64,000 nt of DNA. Source: Rotaria macrura (Eukaryota > Rotifera > Eurotatoria > Philodinida > Philodinidae). The position numbers and the translations under genes were made by a program. Shown piece by piece: positions 36,391-48,891 of this stretch. The stretch is from assembly GCA_900239685.1 (NCBI GenBank), contig OENT01000539.1, positions 37,237 through 101,236 on the forward strand. The letters are read 5' to 3'. A model generated the notes under the pieces. That model saw only the letters and a program-made list of their open reading frames with translations, made no database searches and had not been told where the DNA came from. Within the stretch, counting starts at the first letter, position 1; the number at the start of each line of letters is the position of its first letter.

Positions 36391-36889
36391 TCAACAGATA
36401 CAGGGTTTAGTTGATTCTGCTCACATACCAAGAAGTGGTAACGATACTTAAGCTACTTCTGTAAGACGGTCAAAAGTATTAGTGATCTAAATTGAATCAT
36501 AAACAACGATTAGATGCAATGATAGATCACTCACAGTCTCTTGGTCCAGATAATAGTAGAAGAAAACTTTGATGCTCCACGTCCTCGTTGAATTGTATAA
36601 TAATTATTCGTAGATATGATTGTTTTCTGATGATGAACAATCACTCCTCAGATTTTGAAATTACGAAAACATCTCACTGCGGACAGAGTCTTTTTGGAGG
36701 CTTCTTAAATAGCTATCTCGAGTTTTGTTAAGTTCAGGATTATATTCTGTCGTATGAAAGCTTTTGAGATTCGAAGTTTCTAAGCTGAAAGATGCGACGG
36801 TGCATTTTCATCCATGAATTGATGATTTTAAATTCTTCTTCACGAATGTTGACAAGAATTGATAATTTCAGATGGAATGATTGATTCCT

Positions 36890-37196
36890 ACCCAGGTCAA
36901 TCAAAACGGCCACCGTTACAGTATCGTAAACGGTCGTTTTTACATCGTATACCACGGTTAAACGACCGTTTTAAGCCGTATTGTGGCGTTTTAACAAGTT
37001 CAGTATTACGGACGTACACGGACACCGTATATACGCCGTACAACCCTCGTAAAGACAGCGTAATACTATCGTATTCTATAGAACATACGGCCGTATTACT
37101 AACCTTGTTAAAACGAGATAATACGGCGCCGTAATGGGCCGTGTTTTCATCGTATACGACCGTTTACGGACCATTCTCTTTGACCTGGATAATTGA
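36890..37196. mobile_element. TIR-bounded element with CGTAAACGG/CCGTATTACGG interior
   Basis: The left end CTACCCAGGTCAATCAAAAC and right end (reverse complement ATCCAGGTCAAAGAG) are inverted. Inside, CGTAAACGGTCGT, its complement and ACGGCCGTATTAC recur on both strands. The element is GC-richer than its flanks and has no coding sequence. Confidence 0.65.
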
Positions 37197-37261
37197 GCTG
37201 CGCAAACCGAAACAAAGTAAAACAACATCCTACAGTTGAATCTGTGAACTTCAAAACACGC

Positions 37262-37328
37262 GTGGTATGATGGTTAGAGCAACAGAATGGCCGTAAAATA
37301 ATACTCTGGAGGTTATGAATTTCGTCGG
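37262..37328 (+). tRNA. Degenerate tRNA-like sequence
   Basis: The sequence TGGTATGATGGTTAGAGC looks like a tRNA D arm and A box. A weak B-box-like GGTTATGAATTTC follows at the expected distance. The T arm is poorly paired and the acceptor stem is not convincing. Most likely a tRNA pseudogene or SINE fragment. Confidence 0.25.
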
Positions 37329-37329
37329 A

Positions 37330-39862
37330 TGCAATTTAAACATTTCAGGTTTCCATTATAAGAACTGGCAAATACTAGATATTGGATCTTGAAATTGAAG
37401 AAAAAACATTTTTAGATCATGGATGATAAAGTGCATAATTAACGACTACCGATAGTAACTACTAGAATTTGTGATTTTTGGAGGTGAGAAAAATCGGATC
37501 AGTCGATCTGAATAATGATTGAAAGTAGACACAGACAACCTCTGTTTGTTGCAGACGCTGTCGTGGAGAATAAATCATCGACTCCTCCATCATTTTAAAA
37601 ACATTTACTATGAGCTTCGAACTTTAATGAGTCTTCATCTTAGAATGTGTACTTGACCTTGGCAGATATACTTTGCGATACGAGTCAATTCATCGAGTCC
37701 TTCACCGCTGATCGAATGGTCACATTCTATCGCATGCTACGTAGAAAACAAACAAGCATTGGTCCAGTGTTCTAGCACAGCCTAATATTAGCTTTGCCAT
37801 TTCTTCAGATCTTTCGCAATGATCGGATCAATTTTTAGTGACAACGTTTTCCGAAAAACAGTACAGAGTTCTAATGATGTTCAGCGAAAAACATTACAAG
37901 TTAGACAGAGGACCGCTTTCGTATTTGAGCGTGATTTTTATTGGATAAAACCCAAGCTATTGCCCTTCATCTGTATACTATTTATTTGGAAGAAATTATT
38001 CACCATAATATCAAAATTATAGATGATAGCTTTTTTAATTAGTTTTGACAATGATTCAATGTGTGTCGAATTGATTCAAACTTGAATAGATGTTCAAGTT
38101 GCACGTAAAATACATAAATCTATAAGACAACGTTTCTATTGATTTTCTGTATAATACCTGAGTTTTGAATCATTTGAGAAATCATCCTATTCTTTTAAGA
38201 AGTGGTTGAAAGCATCGTGTTTCAAGCACTGACTATACTATTTTCTTGTCTGAAATTTCGAAGCGTGCTTTTAGTACGAGATGCACCAGTTTTGAACATT
38301 TCAGGTAAATTACTGGTGCACCTACTTTCATGATTTATCTTAAGAAAAATTTGTTTTCTTTTCTATCTGAAGACATATATTGCATCACAGAGTATTTTAG
38401 GTTGAAACGAAAAGTTTATTGTATCCTTGATCGTAAGCGGCATAGACAGAATGCTGAGAAAGTTTTTCTTATCATCGTAGTAAATGAGTTGATAGTCTAA
38501 TGAGTAAAAAAATTATCTTATACACTCATCCATTTGAGGACGTTCTAGTAGGAATGGTTGAAACCAATTCTTCTACATTCAGCCACGCTATTGTTAGATA
38601 CTTTAGTTCTCTCTTGTTTCTGATGATGATTTCGATTGATCATATATGTTTACTTGTTGAAAGTTAGAACATCATGGTTCGACGCAAGCACTTATCTGAT
38701 TATGGGATATTTTACGATCAAAGAAAGTAATCTAATTTCTCTAAAGGAACAGTGACGTGATACATTGTGCAAATCGTGCTCTTTCTGTAAGAATTGTATT
38801 TGACTAATTTGAGCGATTTTTATCACGAGAAACACGACAGGATTCGAAATATCATGTTCTAGTCTCAAAGTCATGATTTCAGATTAATTTGAGTGGACAT
38901 ATTTGGTGGTTCAACCGGCAGTAATCCTTCATTGTCGTTTTTGAAAAACTGCTAACTATTTATTATCAACAACATTGGTAGTAAGAAAAATCTTGAAACA
39001 ATAAATTTGAAAAGCACTGTGAGTCACAGTCTGTGACTCAAATCAATAAAAGCATCTTTCACTGGTCGACTAAGGAAAAATATCAAATCTCTGAAATCTC
39101 AATTTTTCATTTCATTTACAGAAAGATGCTCGGCATTTTTTATGGTCATTCATCAGAGGAATATACTTCAGAACTGGTCCTGATACCAAATAATGACAGC
39201 TGCATTGAAATTAATATTTGACTCTTGTCCCTATAGAGCTATTCAAGAAAGCGGTGAGTCCCAAAATGAAGATGTATTTTAATAGATTATTTTTCAATTG
39301 TAAAACATTTTCTACTTTCAGTTAAGGTATCGCGCACACTAATAGCCTTTTTCAATACTAATTGCATATGTAGTATGCCTCTATTCACACTAAACTAACC
39401 AGATAGGCTAGATTTCAGCGAGCAATCTCCATCATTTTGATGATCAGGCACGTTTAAATGACCTCTAAATTCTAATGATTTCATAGTTTAGCGTATTCGA
39501 ATCCCGAGAAAATGTCATTCGCGTCAATCGCATCAATACAAATTCTTTTAGTTCGATCAGTATGTAAAAATTCTTCAAAGTTAAATTCGAAGATCATTAC
39601 CTTTCAGAAAACTAGTCCCATTAATCAGATTTCTTTCATGTTACTGAAAAATATATTTTTTTAATAAAGTCTTTCATAGTTTCTCTAAATCTATCAATCA
39701 AAATTGATAAGACCTTTCTGTATTTCTTGTCGAACAAAAATATTTCAGTTAATGTCTATGCCTACGTTGAAGGGTAGAGAGTGATACCCACATAGTAAAA
39801 CAAAACTTTGTTAGAACGTAAAAATAGCGAGGATAAGGTGCCTGCTCTAAAAAAATCGTTAA
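37330..39862. other. No gene recognised
   Basis: AT-rich intergenic DNA; the short frames here show no motifs. Confidence 0.4.
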
Positions 39863-41751
39863 TTACATACCTGTTGAATATTCAAGTTGCCTATCATATT
39901 CAACATATAATTCAATACTGTTGAACCAACTGTTGTTAGTGTGAGGTTGATTGGGTTGTGGTTTGAACATGATTGAAATCTTAAGTTCTACTATGTTCTC
40001 ATGCAATTGCATTACAATTCTGCCTTCGTCTGAGCCTTCTGTTTAGGAAAAAGGATTAATTGTAGGAAGAGATAATATTGTTTTGCTTACTCATCATTTT
40101 CTGAAGAAGAATTTCTCCGACGTTGTTGATTTCAGTGAGTTGTATGAAAACATCGTTACCCATGTGCACATGGAAGAAGATTTGCGAAGATGGCCAAAGA
40201 AGAAAATTCCAAACATCAGCCATTTGGATGTACCGTGACATGTTGGCGCCGATTTCATATGACAATAACGAGAAGCGACATCCATTGACACTGCTCAGCG
40301 TATCCACTGCACCAGTTTCTAGTTTCCAATGGTTGATAAGAGACGTGTTACAATCAACTTGGCTATCGTTGATCAAATTCATATAACAGCCAAATGTTCC
40401 ATTGGGGAATCGAGTGTTTCTTACTGAGAGGGCTCTTACTAGTGGACTGTCTTCAAATATAGCATTAGTAAAATCGGCTTCATATAGGTTACTTTGGGTG
40501 AAATCAACAGTGGTCACTTGAGCATGTTTGAAAACAGCTCCTTTCGCATTTGCATGTAGAAATGTTGACTTGCCTATTTCAGCGTAACTAAAATCGGTGT
40601 CACGACATTCGCTTCGTTCAAATTCTGCTTGAAAAATCGTTGCATGGCTGAAATTAGTCAAATCTAAACGTATACAAGCGATGAATATGAGCGTAACACT
40701 GCCATAATTAGATATATATTTTTTTACCTAGAACGGTAGAGTGAAATAGCAAATGTTGAAGATTACCAGATTGGAACACAACATTGTATAATCTTGCGGA
40801 TGTGAAATTGACGTTCTGTAGTTTAGAAAATGAAAAATCAGCATTATGTAGCTCAGCGAATGAAAAATCAACGTTTTGTAGTGGAGCGAATGAAAAGTTT
40901 ACATTCAAGAGTCGAGCAGATCGAAAATCGACTGTAAACAGATTGGTAAAGGATAAGTCGATATTTTTTAGAGTAGCATGTTTAAATTCTACATTCTTAA
41001 ACGAAGCAGACGATAGATTTATATTTTCCAGTGTGACTGATTCAAGGTTTATGCTGTAAAACGGAGTCAATGAAAACTCTATGTTGTGAAAATTAGCATG
41101 TCTGAAATTGACATCGGTAAGTTTAGCAGATGAAAAATCACCATCGTCGATATTGATCTGTGAAAAATCACTCGATCGAAGTTCAGTTTCTGAGAAATCG
41201 ACGTGCTCAAAACGAGTATTCGAAAATTTGGAACGCTTCATTTTAAGACCTGTGAACGTTGCATTAAATATGAAAGTGCCAATCAACGATATATTATGCA
41301 GTTGTTTCCGATTGATTGCTGAGTCACGAAAGTCAACATCGTGAAGTCGTGCTGTTGAAAGATCTAGTGCAGATTGGTTGTCTGTTTTTGTAAGTTGTTC
41401 GGCTTCGTGGAGGAATCGAATAATCTTAATATCACGCTGTGGATCCAACTGACAAAGAGTATTCAAAGTCGTGACACGACAAAGTGTTGCAATAACTCGC
41501 GAAGAGATTAGTGATGCATTGTTCTTCTCCAAGAGTTTGCCGATATCTTTAAGATAGTTATCAAGAAGCTCGTTTTGATATCGTTTTTCGGTCAGATTTC
41601 TCTCCAAATGACGCTGTTGCTCGGCTATGTTTCGATCTTCGATCAGCTGCTTCGTTGATGTATCATGTTGCTGAATACTCAGAATAATATTGAAGATGCC
41701 GAAAGCAATGGGAAGAAGTAGAGATGAAATGAATTTGAGACCGTCCTTGAT
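39863..41751 (-). CDS. Membrane pentapeptide-repeat protein with C-terminal beta-rich domain (5' exon missing)
   Basis: Three minus-strand exons: 41751-40728, 40663-40091 and 40038-39863, joined by introns of 63-64 and 52 nt in phase (VLDLTNFSH; KMMKGSDEG). It begins IKDGLKFISSLLLPIAFGIF, one hydrophobic membrane helix, followed by a charged coiled segment (STKQLIEDRNIAEQQRHLE). About 25 pentapeptide repeats then follow from about residue 130 of the visible part: DFRDSA, NFRHANF, DFSFAEL, NFTSARL, DFTNAIF. These form a right-handed quadrilateral beta-helix. The last 170 residues are a beta-rich domain with two or more Cys and YIQMADVWNFLLWPSSQIFF, possibly a jelly-roll; the family is unknown. 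Translation stops just past LEYSTG, at a TAA (39865-39863) that also lies behind a potential donor, so a further exon is possible. The initiating exon upstream of 41751 was not identified. Likely a type II membrane protein. Confidence 0.8.
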
Positions 41752-44566
41752 CTACAAATCAACGATAGAACGAGTTTGAGATCGACTTGTTTGTGTGGCT
41801 CGATCTTGGAAAATCATGTTCCACTTCGATAGTCAATGTGAAGAAAGAAATGAATAAAAACTTGGCCAGCCAAGGCTCTATTGATTTACAATCAAAGCCG
41901 GATGTAAACAGAGCGTGTTTTTACAAATATGTACCAGACCGGAATTGAATTTCAAATAAAAATATGGAAGTCATGTTCGAACACTGTTTTACTCTGATAA
42001 AACGGATATTCATCGTTCGATCAATAGAACTAATACTTTGAGTTTGATGTAATAAGCCTTCTGTCGCTTCTACCGGATTTAATAGCCTGGTTTGTGTGCA
42101 TGGTAAATTACAGAAATATTATATACTACTCACTTTACCGCTTTTACTTTAGAAGAAATTATCAAGTTTGATGGTCTAAGATTAAAAGAGGAGATGTACA
42201 TCAATATCTACTAACACACTATCCAATTTAGACGATAAGCCGAAGCAAAATTCATTTTAGTGTTGTACAAAATTTCAACACAATTTTGAATAAGGGCTAT
42301 CTAAAAACTCAATCCAATACAAGAAAAACATCTTCATAGAAGATATTCTATACGTATCAACATCCATACTTAAAATACCTTGGAATTTGATATCTCAATC
42401 CAGATACGTCAACAATACTTAATATTAATTATTTTTAAATTTCAGGGTAAGATCATTATTCCGACTGAAGTATAGACGATCTTAGTAACTCATAAGATAG
42501 ACATCTCGATTGATATCTCTATCATTATGATCGGTTGGAGGAACTAATCAATTCCGGTAAATTACATAGTCAAAATTAGTTGATTTTAGAAGACAAAAAC
42601 ATCATCCGCTACTAAAGAAAGTTGACTCTAACGGATTAGAAAAAAACATAAACAACCTGCTATATTTGGTAGTAATTTATTTGATTTGTTTGTAATGAGA
42701 AAGGCGATGATTATCGGACAAAAATAATTGATTCTGAAACAAATTTGAGATGAAATAGGTTAAAAGCTTCAATTTAATTGAAAAATAATAATCTGGATTT
42801 TAATCCGTCAGTTAAACTTGAAGCCGATGAAAAGTAAGTACACTCAAAGCTCCACTAGGGGACACCTCCACATAGAGGATACTTTTTACAGTGTCTTAAA
42901 GGTATTTTTACTTGAGGGTTGAAGTAATCAAGAGATAATTAACACCAACACGTACACCACACTAGTCAGATCCAAAAAACTTAGGAGAGGACAGGTTCTC
43001 GTTATGGATGCAGCGAAATTGTCTATGGAGCATTCTGTGTCTAAATATAGTGTAAACTGCTTATAAGCGCAGCCCTTTTTGGGGGCTAAAATGTGAAACT
43101 CACGTATGATCTTTAGTGTAGTTCTGTTAGTGTACAATAGCTTAAATGCTAAACCTGTTTCAGATTTAATTTGTTTTCCGAGACAACCGATTAATAGAAA
43201 AAAATATCATTTTTATTTTGTACTTTGATTGCTAATGTCTGTGATGATGAATATGTCTGTAATGGGTAAACGATGAGTGGAGAATCACAAAAAAAGCTCA
43301 CCATTAATCTTAAACTTACTATTTTTCTCGAAAACATACGCAAGTTCCATAGAACAATTCAATTAGTAAAAGATTAGAAGCTGATACACAATAACAAAGA
43401 AAGATTAAATTTCTTATTTTTTCAGGCATCGAAACGAAATACAGTCCTTCGATAAAAACAAAAAATAATCATCAAATGTCTGTCTAAAAACCTGACAAAA
43501 TGATTACTTTAATGCATTTATTGTCAACATGATCGAAAATGAACTATTCAGTTGCAGAAACAGATAATTTCAATAGTCAGAAAGGAAATGCTACAGATTT
43601 TAAATGTATATTACTAGGCATCATCAGCACTTATTGATGGCTTCATTGCATAATCTATCAATGTTTTAACTTAATCAAATATTTTTCTTGCACATTTTAA
43701 CAATATTATAATGATTATGTTGTTTCTTTCATTTTTTTACAGGAAACTGTTTAGGCGATAATTTATGAGGTGTAAAAAACAATCGAATTTTTTCTTATGA
43801 AATCTATTCATTGGTTTATTGAAAACGACTGTATTTTTTAAGAATTTCTCCTGCAAGACTAAAAGCTACTCAAGAGACCGATAGTAGGTAAGTTTCATAA
43901 TCTCTTTCTGTGATTACTAGTATAGGCATGCGAGCTTCTTAGAAACACTATAATTTAAAGTCTAATCCTTTTTTAATAAAAAAATAAAATCTCTTTACCA
44001 AGCCTATAAATCATCGCCCTAACATTATTTCTGATATTGTTCTTTTCGAATTACTTCGCAATGATACTTCAATTGATTGTCATCCTGTGGTTTCTTCAAA
44101 TGAGTTCCATTTCCACAGGTAATAAGTTTTGGACTAATTAGTGCTGTCAACCTATGTATTGACTTACTTGCATCAGCCACCTGCACCAATTCGATTATGA
44201 TCAATATGTTAATGCTTGATACTATTTGAATATTTTCTTTTGCAAAAGTACCAAACAATAACAGTATAAAGAGAAATGAATTCAAAAATGATTTGGAAAT
44301 AGATAACCAAACTGGAAGATAGAGAGTAGTGCCTGGTATGGGTCAACATTTTTCGATTCAATTTGAGGTCAAATATACTTTTAAACCAATTAAAACAAGT
44401 TCTCTCAAAATTAAAACGAACTAAATTATTATTCCATCTAGAATTCCTGCTTATATTTTCTTCGTTTGATGGTGTAGGTTCCTAAAAAAAATGAAATCTC
44501 ATTCATAATGCTAAAATTTATTGTGTCTTTCTTAAATACATCATGATATTGTCTTTCTTTTTATAG
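41752..44566. other. No gene recognised
   Basis: This stretch probably holds the missing first exons of the pentapeptide gene (minus) and the Cys-rich gene (plus). A minus-strand frame at 44285-44025 has a hydrophobic start but begins with TTG rather than ATG and was not accepted. Confidence 0.4.
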
Positions 44567-45739
44567 CTTCTCTTGAATGGCAATGCAATCCGAAATGCTG
44601 GAATGGAGAAGATACGTGTAATCCAACACAAGAATGTTTTGATAAAACAGCTAACTGGTCAAAATGTGTATGCCCTAGTGGAGATAAGTCATGTCTGAGT
44701 TATTTTGGGGAAAGTCGTGAAGACTATATATCATGTTTACCATCATTGAACGAATCATGTGGACCTGATAGCGCTACTGGTTTTAGAATGTGTGAGCCAC
44801 CCTTTAGATGTAGTCTATTAAAAATCCAAAACAAATCTCAATGCGTATGTGATGAATGTGATCAAAATGACACTAGTTTATCCAAAAACATTCTAACAGA
44901 ACTCGTTAGTACGTTTATACCTTTTTTGAAATATGGCGAACAATGAGGTGGAGTTCATTTTACAAGTAGAAGTAAGTGTGGACCAGCATTGTTGTGTTTT
45001 CCCTTCAATCCCTGGACGTACAAGTGTAAATGCGAACATGAAAGTGAGCCGTGTGAAGGTTCACCAGGTTATACAACAACAACAACAACTACTACAGCAA
45101 CAACAACAAATACAGGAACAACAGCTATTATGCCTTCAAGTAAGATATATTCTCAAAGCACTAACTAAAACAAAATAATAGTCTTGAAAAAACCATGCTA
45201 TGATCCACATTTGTAAATAGAAATATATCATATAATATTTTAATTAAACATCATCGAGTTTAGTCTTAGTTCAGAGAAGTTCATGAGATTTTTTAATAAA
45301 ACCTTTTATTTTTCTTCAATGAAGCATAGACAAATTGAGATTTTTTTGGATCTTCGATACTCATTCATTCTGTCTCTAAGATCTTTTATGCAAGTTATAT
45401 GATTTTTGTATTACAAAAAAAAAACTCTTTTTCAAAACACTTTTATTAACAGCGAAACCAACCATACAAGCTTCCTGCAATTTCTGTGGAGTATTCGAAT
45501 CTTTTGGGGATGCTTGTAAAAACTGTATTTTTACAAGAGATCATTGCCTACTGAACTGTACATGTCAAACAACATCTGGTATAGCTCAACCTATTTCTTT
45601 TAGTTTGAGCGATTTTAAAAATCAGGGATGTATTATCGGCATGGAAAATGATAAGGCTGTTTGCACAGCTGTTCGTGCCGATTGCAGACACAATTATCAA
45701 CCAAGTGGCAAGGTTTTTAATTATGGTTATGCTAATTAA
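44567..45739 (+). CDS. Secreted-type Cys-rich protein with Thr linker and a CVNH-like C-terminal domain (5' exon missing)
   Basis: Exons 44567-44904, 44977-45139 and 45453-45739 join in frame. Exon 1 is a Cys-rich module (QCNPKCWNGEDTCNPTQECF, then CVCPSGDKSC) with more than a dozen cysteines. Exon 2 completes a Cys module (CGPALLCF, YKCKCEHESEPCEG) and ends in a run of Thr residues, a probable O-glycosylated linker. Exon 3 holds a domain with ASCNFCGVF, CKNCIFTRDHCLLNCTCQ and ISFSLSDFKNQGC, which resembles the CVNH (cyanovirin-N homology) sugar-binding fold in Cys placement and the L.dF.N.GC strand. I hold that assignment loosely. Without the first intron an in-frame TGA follows KYGEQ, so the 72-nt intron is needed. 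The upstream acceptor (TTTTTATAG) implies a signal-peptide exon that I could not place. Confidence 0.65.
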
Positions 45740-46737
45740 AGTTCAACGAAAAATACAAATAATTTCAAATAAACACTACAACGAAATATTTATCGTCATG
45801 GAATATAATAAATTCTATAAATACTCAAATTTAAATTAATAAAAACTTTTTAATTCAAAAATCTCTCTCACTTAAACGTTTGTTTCTCTGAATTCATTAT
45901 ATCCTTGCATTATATAGAGCACTGTAAAAGATATAATCCGAAAACAATGATTCAATAATGTTTAAGTTATGTGGCAATAAGCATTCGTTGAAAGACTGAT
46001 CGACAGATATATTACTTATGTACGAGCAGCTTTTTTAACTAATGTCGATAGTGACTATATTCTTTTCGACGTAAATCATATTTTTAGTATACACTTCAAG
46101 ATCATCAGAACAGTGTGACAAGTGTTCGAGAAAATTCGTAAAGCATATTGATCAGCTGTTTTGATGCTGAAAGTGGCTAACAAACGTTCTGAAATGTTTA
46201 TTGCTACATTTCGCGGTGAAGTAAAAAATTTAAACCACCTCGAATACAATATTTTGCTGTTGAATCCATAGTCATCCTTTTTTTAGATACAAAAGAAGAA
46301 TATATACATTAGTCCTAGGAAAACCAAGCTGGTTTTTGGAGATAATATGATGACATATATTTTTATTCTATGAAAGTGATTATTGAATCGACATCTTCGC
46401 CCAAATTAGATTATTATGCTCGTCAATCTTGTAAAGAAATTGAGAATTATAGTTTTTCTTTATTTTGTTGAACAGACTGCTCGTCACAAACACGTTCTGA
46501 AGATGGATATTATTTATTTCGAGTTTTTTTTTATCTTCACAACGATTACAAAGCGAGCATCGTTTATGCTTCGATGATATAGATTTTTTACTTAATTCTT
46601 CTTACAATTGCCTTATCATAAGATAACCGATAACTGCTAATACATTTTGGATATACTTATGTAAAAATTTAAAGGTTTTCGAGCAGTAATCAAGATGATG
46701 AACGTTTATACTTTTCCCTAATTCTTCAAGGAATAAC
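45740..46737. other. No gene recognised
   Basis: AT-rich sequence with no supportable frame. Confidence 0.45.
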
Positions 46738-48342
46738 CCATGTGAAAATTTCAGCGAAAAAGCTAGCTGAAAACAGCTTAAATTGGTCGCTGTTCAAGGC
46801 TTTTCAGCGCACATTTCTAAGCGATTAAAAGAACTTTAAGTGAAAATTCTCAGCGCTTTTAAGTGCTGAAATTTATGTTTTAATAAAAATAGTTATTTCA
46901 CTCTCTAACGTCCCTATATTATAAACTACACTCAGAATTTCTTTTGATGTCATCTCACTACAAATGAATTGAGTTATTGAGTTATTAATTGTGAAAATAT
47001 TAGTATCGGAGATTGGGTTCGATCATCGTATCTTCAATCTAGAAGGTAGCGTAATAAACCACTGTGCTACATTACTGTATGAAAGTATCGATGATACAAC
47101 ACTATATGAATTATGCTAAACTAAGGTCGCAAGCAAGTAGTTTCTGTTTTTCTTTTTTCGAGTGACTTTTTAAAAGTGCTATATATTTTTTAATTTTGAG
47201 TTGGGTTTCTTTCGCTGATGAAAACTAATTTAGAAATTTTTAGAAAAATAAATATAATGAATAAATCATTTCTAGCCATAGGGTTCTCGAGCTCTTAATT
47301 TATATTTATTTTTTCGAAATTGCTTAATTGGATTTTCTTAATAAGGAGAAGAGATTTTTTTTAACAAGCATCATTTTTAACATAGATATGAATGCAATGC
47401 TACTATTCACTGTTGATTATCGTTCACTTGTTTAGCGAATAAGTTTTCCTGATTGAAAAATACTATTCGAGCTTTACAGAATATTTTAGTTTTGCATATT
47501 GGATTTCCTCTAAGAAAATTTACAACTTGAAAAAACAAACTCAGAAACACTCACAGAATTTACGAGAGATTAGTTGTAAAGGTCGGCATAGAAAATTGCT
47601 ATCAGTCTGACCACAGAAAACGCATTTTTAGTTGCAAACTTCTAATCTCAAGTTCCCACCAATTCATAGAACGGTCTCATCTACGAACATTGTGTGATAA
47701 TTTAATTAGCGTGCTATGCATGAGTTTCTCAAAATGGTCTCTGAAAGATTTTGAGAATTCGAAATCTTCGTGCGTAATCTTGGACAACGACCTTGATCAC
47801 ATTCCATCTTGTATAGATCTATATTAATGTCAATTATGAGTGAGTAACATTATGGTTTCGTCAGAATAAAAAGTTATTTAAAACGTCATGAATAAAAAAT
47901 ACATCAAACTCTGTATTTCTGCAGATGAAAGTATTTGTTTAGATCTTAAAAGAGAATACAAAATAAGCTATTCTTAAAATATATATTCAAGTGCTTCAAA
48001 ATACATAACTGATTTCTACATATCACACCTGTAAAATGTTTAATAAAGCGCTGATTGATGCTTAAATTCAAAAAATTAACCACATCAGTAAATATTTCGG
48101 GTCACAAGCACTTTAAACGGCTTAGCCTCAAGATGCCGACAGTACTTTTAAGCAAGCAGGAGGATAAGTGCTGAAAAGTGCTTCGAAAATTATTTTCTAA
48201 GCTGAGTTAAGCCACTTTCTACAGACAGCTGTTTTTAGGAGCTTATTATATGCATCTTTAATCGCTTTTCAGCGACTTATATATGATAAAGCTATTCTAA
48301 GCTGCTGAAAAACAGCTTTCAATGCAAAATATTTTCACATGG
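46738..48342. mobile_element. TIR element with AGCGCTTTT/GCTGAAAA subterminal motifs
   Basis: The left end CCATGTGAAAATTTCAGCG and right end (reverse complement CCATGTGAAAATATTTTGC) are inverted. The first 140 bp and last 290 bp are full of AAGCGCTTTT, AAGTGCTGAAA and CAGCTGTTTT. The roughly 1.2-kb centre is ordinary AT-rich DNA with a tRNA-like segment. No target duplication was identified. Confidence 0.55.
47012..47085 (-). tRNA. tRNA-like sequence or SINE head
   Basis: On the minus strand there is a consensus A box (TAGCACAGTGG) and a B box (GATCGAACC) about 45 nt apart, with a TAGC/GCTA D stem and a CTTC/GAAG anticodon stem. The acceptor ends do not pair well. The A box is nearly identical to the one at 968, hinting at a shared SINE family. 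It sits inside the TIR-bounded element at 46738-48342. Confidence 0.3.
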
Positions 48343-48386
48343 CAATCGACATTTATGCGTGCTATATTCTTATTTCAATGAAGATT

Positions 48387-48775
48387 CTATTCAGTCCATT
48401 CGATTAGAGCATTCGTAGCGGCAATATCTATCATAACATAAAAGACACAAAGTGACCATCGCTCTATGCCTCTTCTTGCTGAGTATTGATGACACACTAA
48501 TTGACAGTATCGACTGCACTTTTGATTGTGTTATATTCCGAAACAATGATTGGTTTTCCATCTTTTGAGTCCACTTCATTGCCGTGGTGTTTGAAAGAAA
48601 GTAACAAGACAGTTTTGTTTCTTTGTGGGATATATGAAACTAGGATTAGATGAATCCTGAAAGCAAACATCGAAGAGTCAACTTGGCAACTTGTGCTCGA
48701 TAGAAATTCCATGAGGATTTCAGACTTCGTTTTTTCTTAATGTTCTAATTAGAGCAAGTTGAGTGTTGGCGTGGG
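48387..48775 (-). pseudogene. piggyBac transposase C-terminal relic
   Basis: Minus-strand reading frames recover the C-terminal part of a piggyBac (DDE_Tnp_1_7) transposase in order: LALIRTLRKNE, SSMFAFRIHLILVSYIPQRN, KTVLLLSFKHH, GKPIIVSEYNTIKSAVDTVN, then HQYSARRGIERWSLCVFYV and IDIAATNALIEW. These match the family's lvsYvP..nK.vlllS, kP.ii..YN..K.gVD.vD and YS..R...RWpl..Fy blocks. The copy is dead: there is a frameshift with a stop directly after VDTVN (near 48500), a stop and another shift upstream of SSMFAF, and no N-terminal two thirds. No matching terminal repeats or TTAA duplications were assigned. It is an old class II transposon fragment. Confidence 0.75.
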
Positions 48776-48891
48776 GTGGATCTCTTTGGCGACTGGATAA
48801 AGAGGAAAGTGACATCCACAATCATACCCTCTGGAATATGGATCACAATGAGAAAACATGTTATCTTTCGAACATGTAAATTAAGAGACGA

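Noticed and set aside
36740..37134. Short overlapping frames across the CGTAAACGG element
   Set aside because: Frames arise from palindromic motif repeats on both strands and show no protein features.
44025..44285. Minus-strand frame with signal-peptide-like start
   Set aside because: The apparent first residue is a TTG codon, no ATG or acceptor was found, and no family was recognised.
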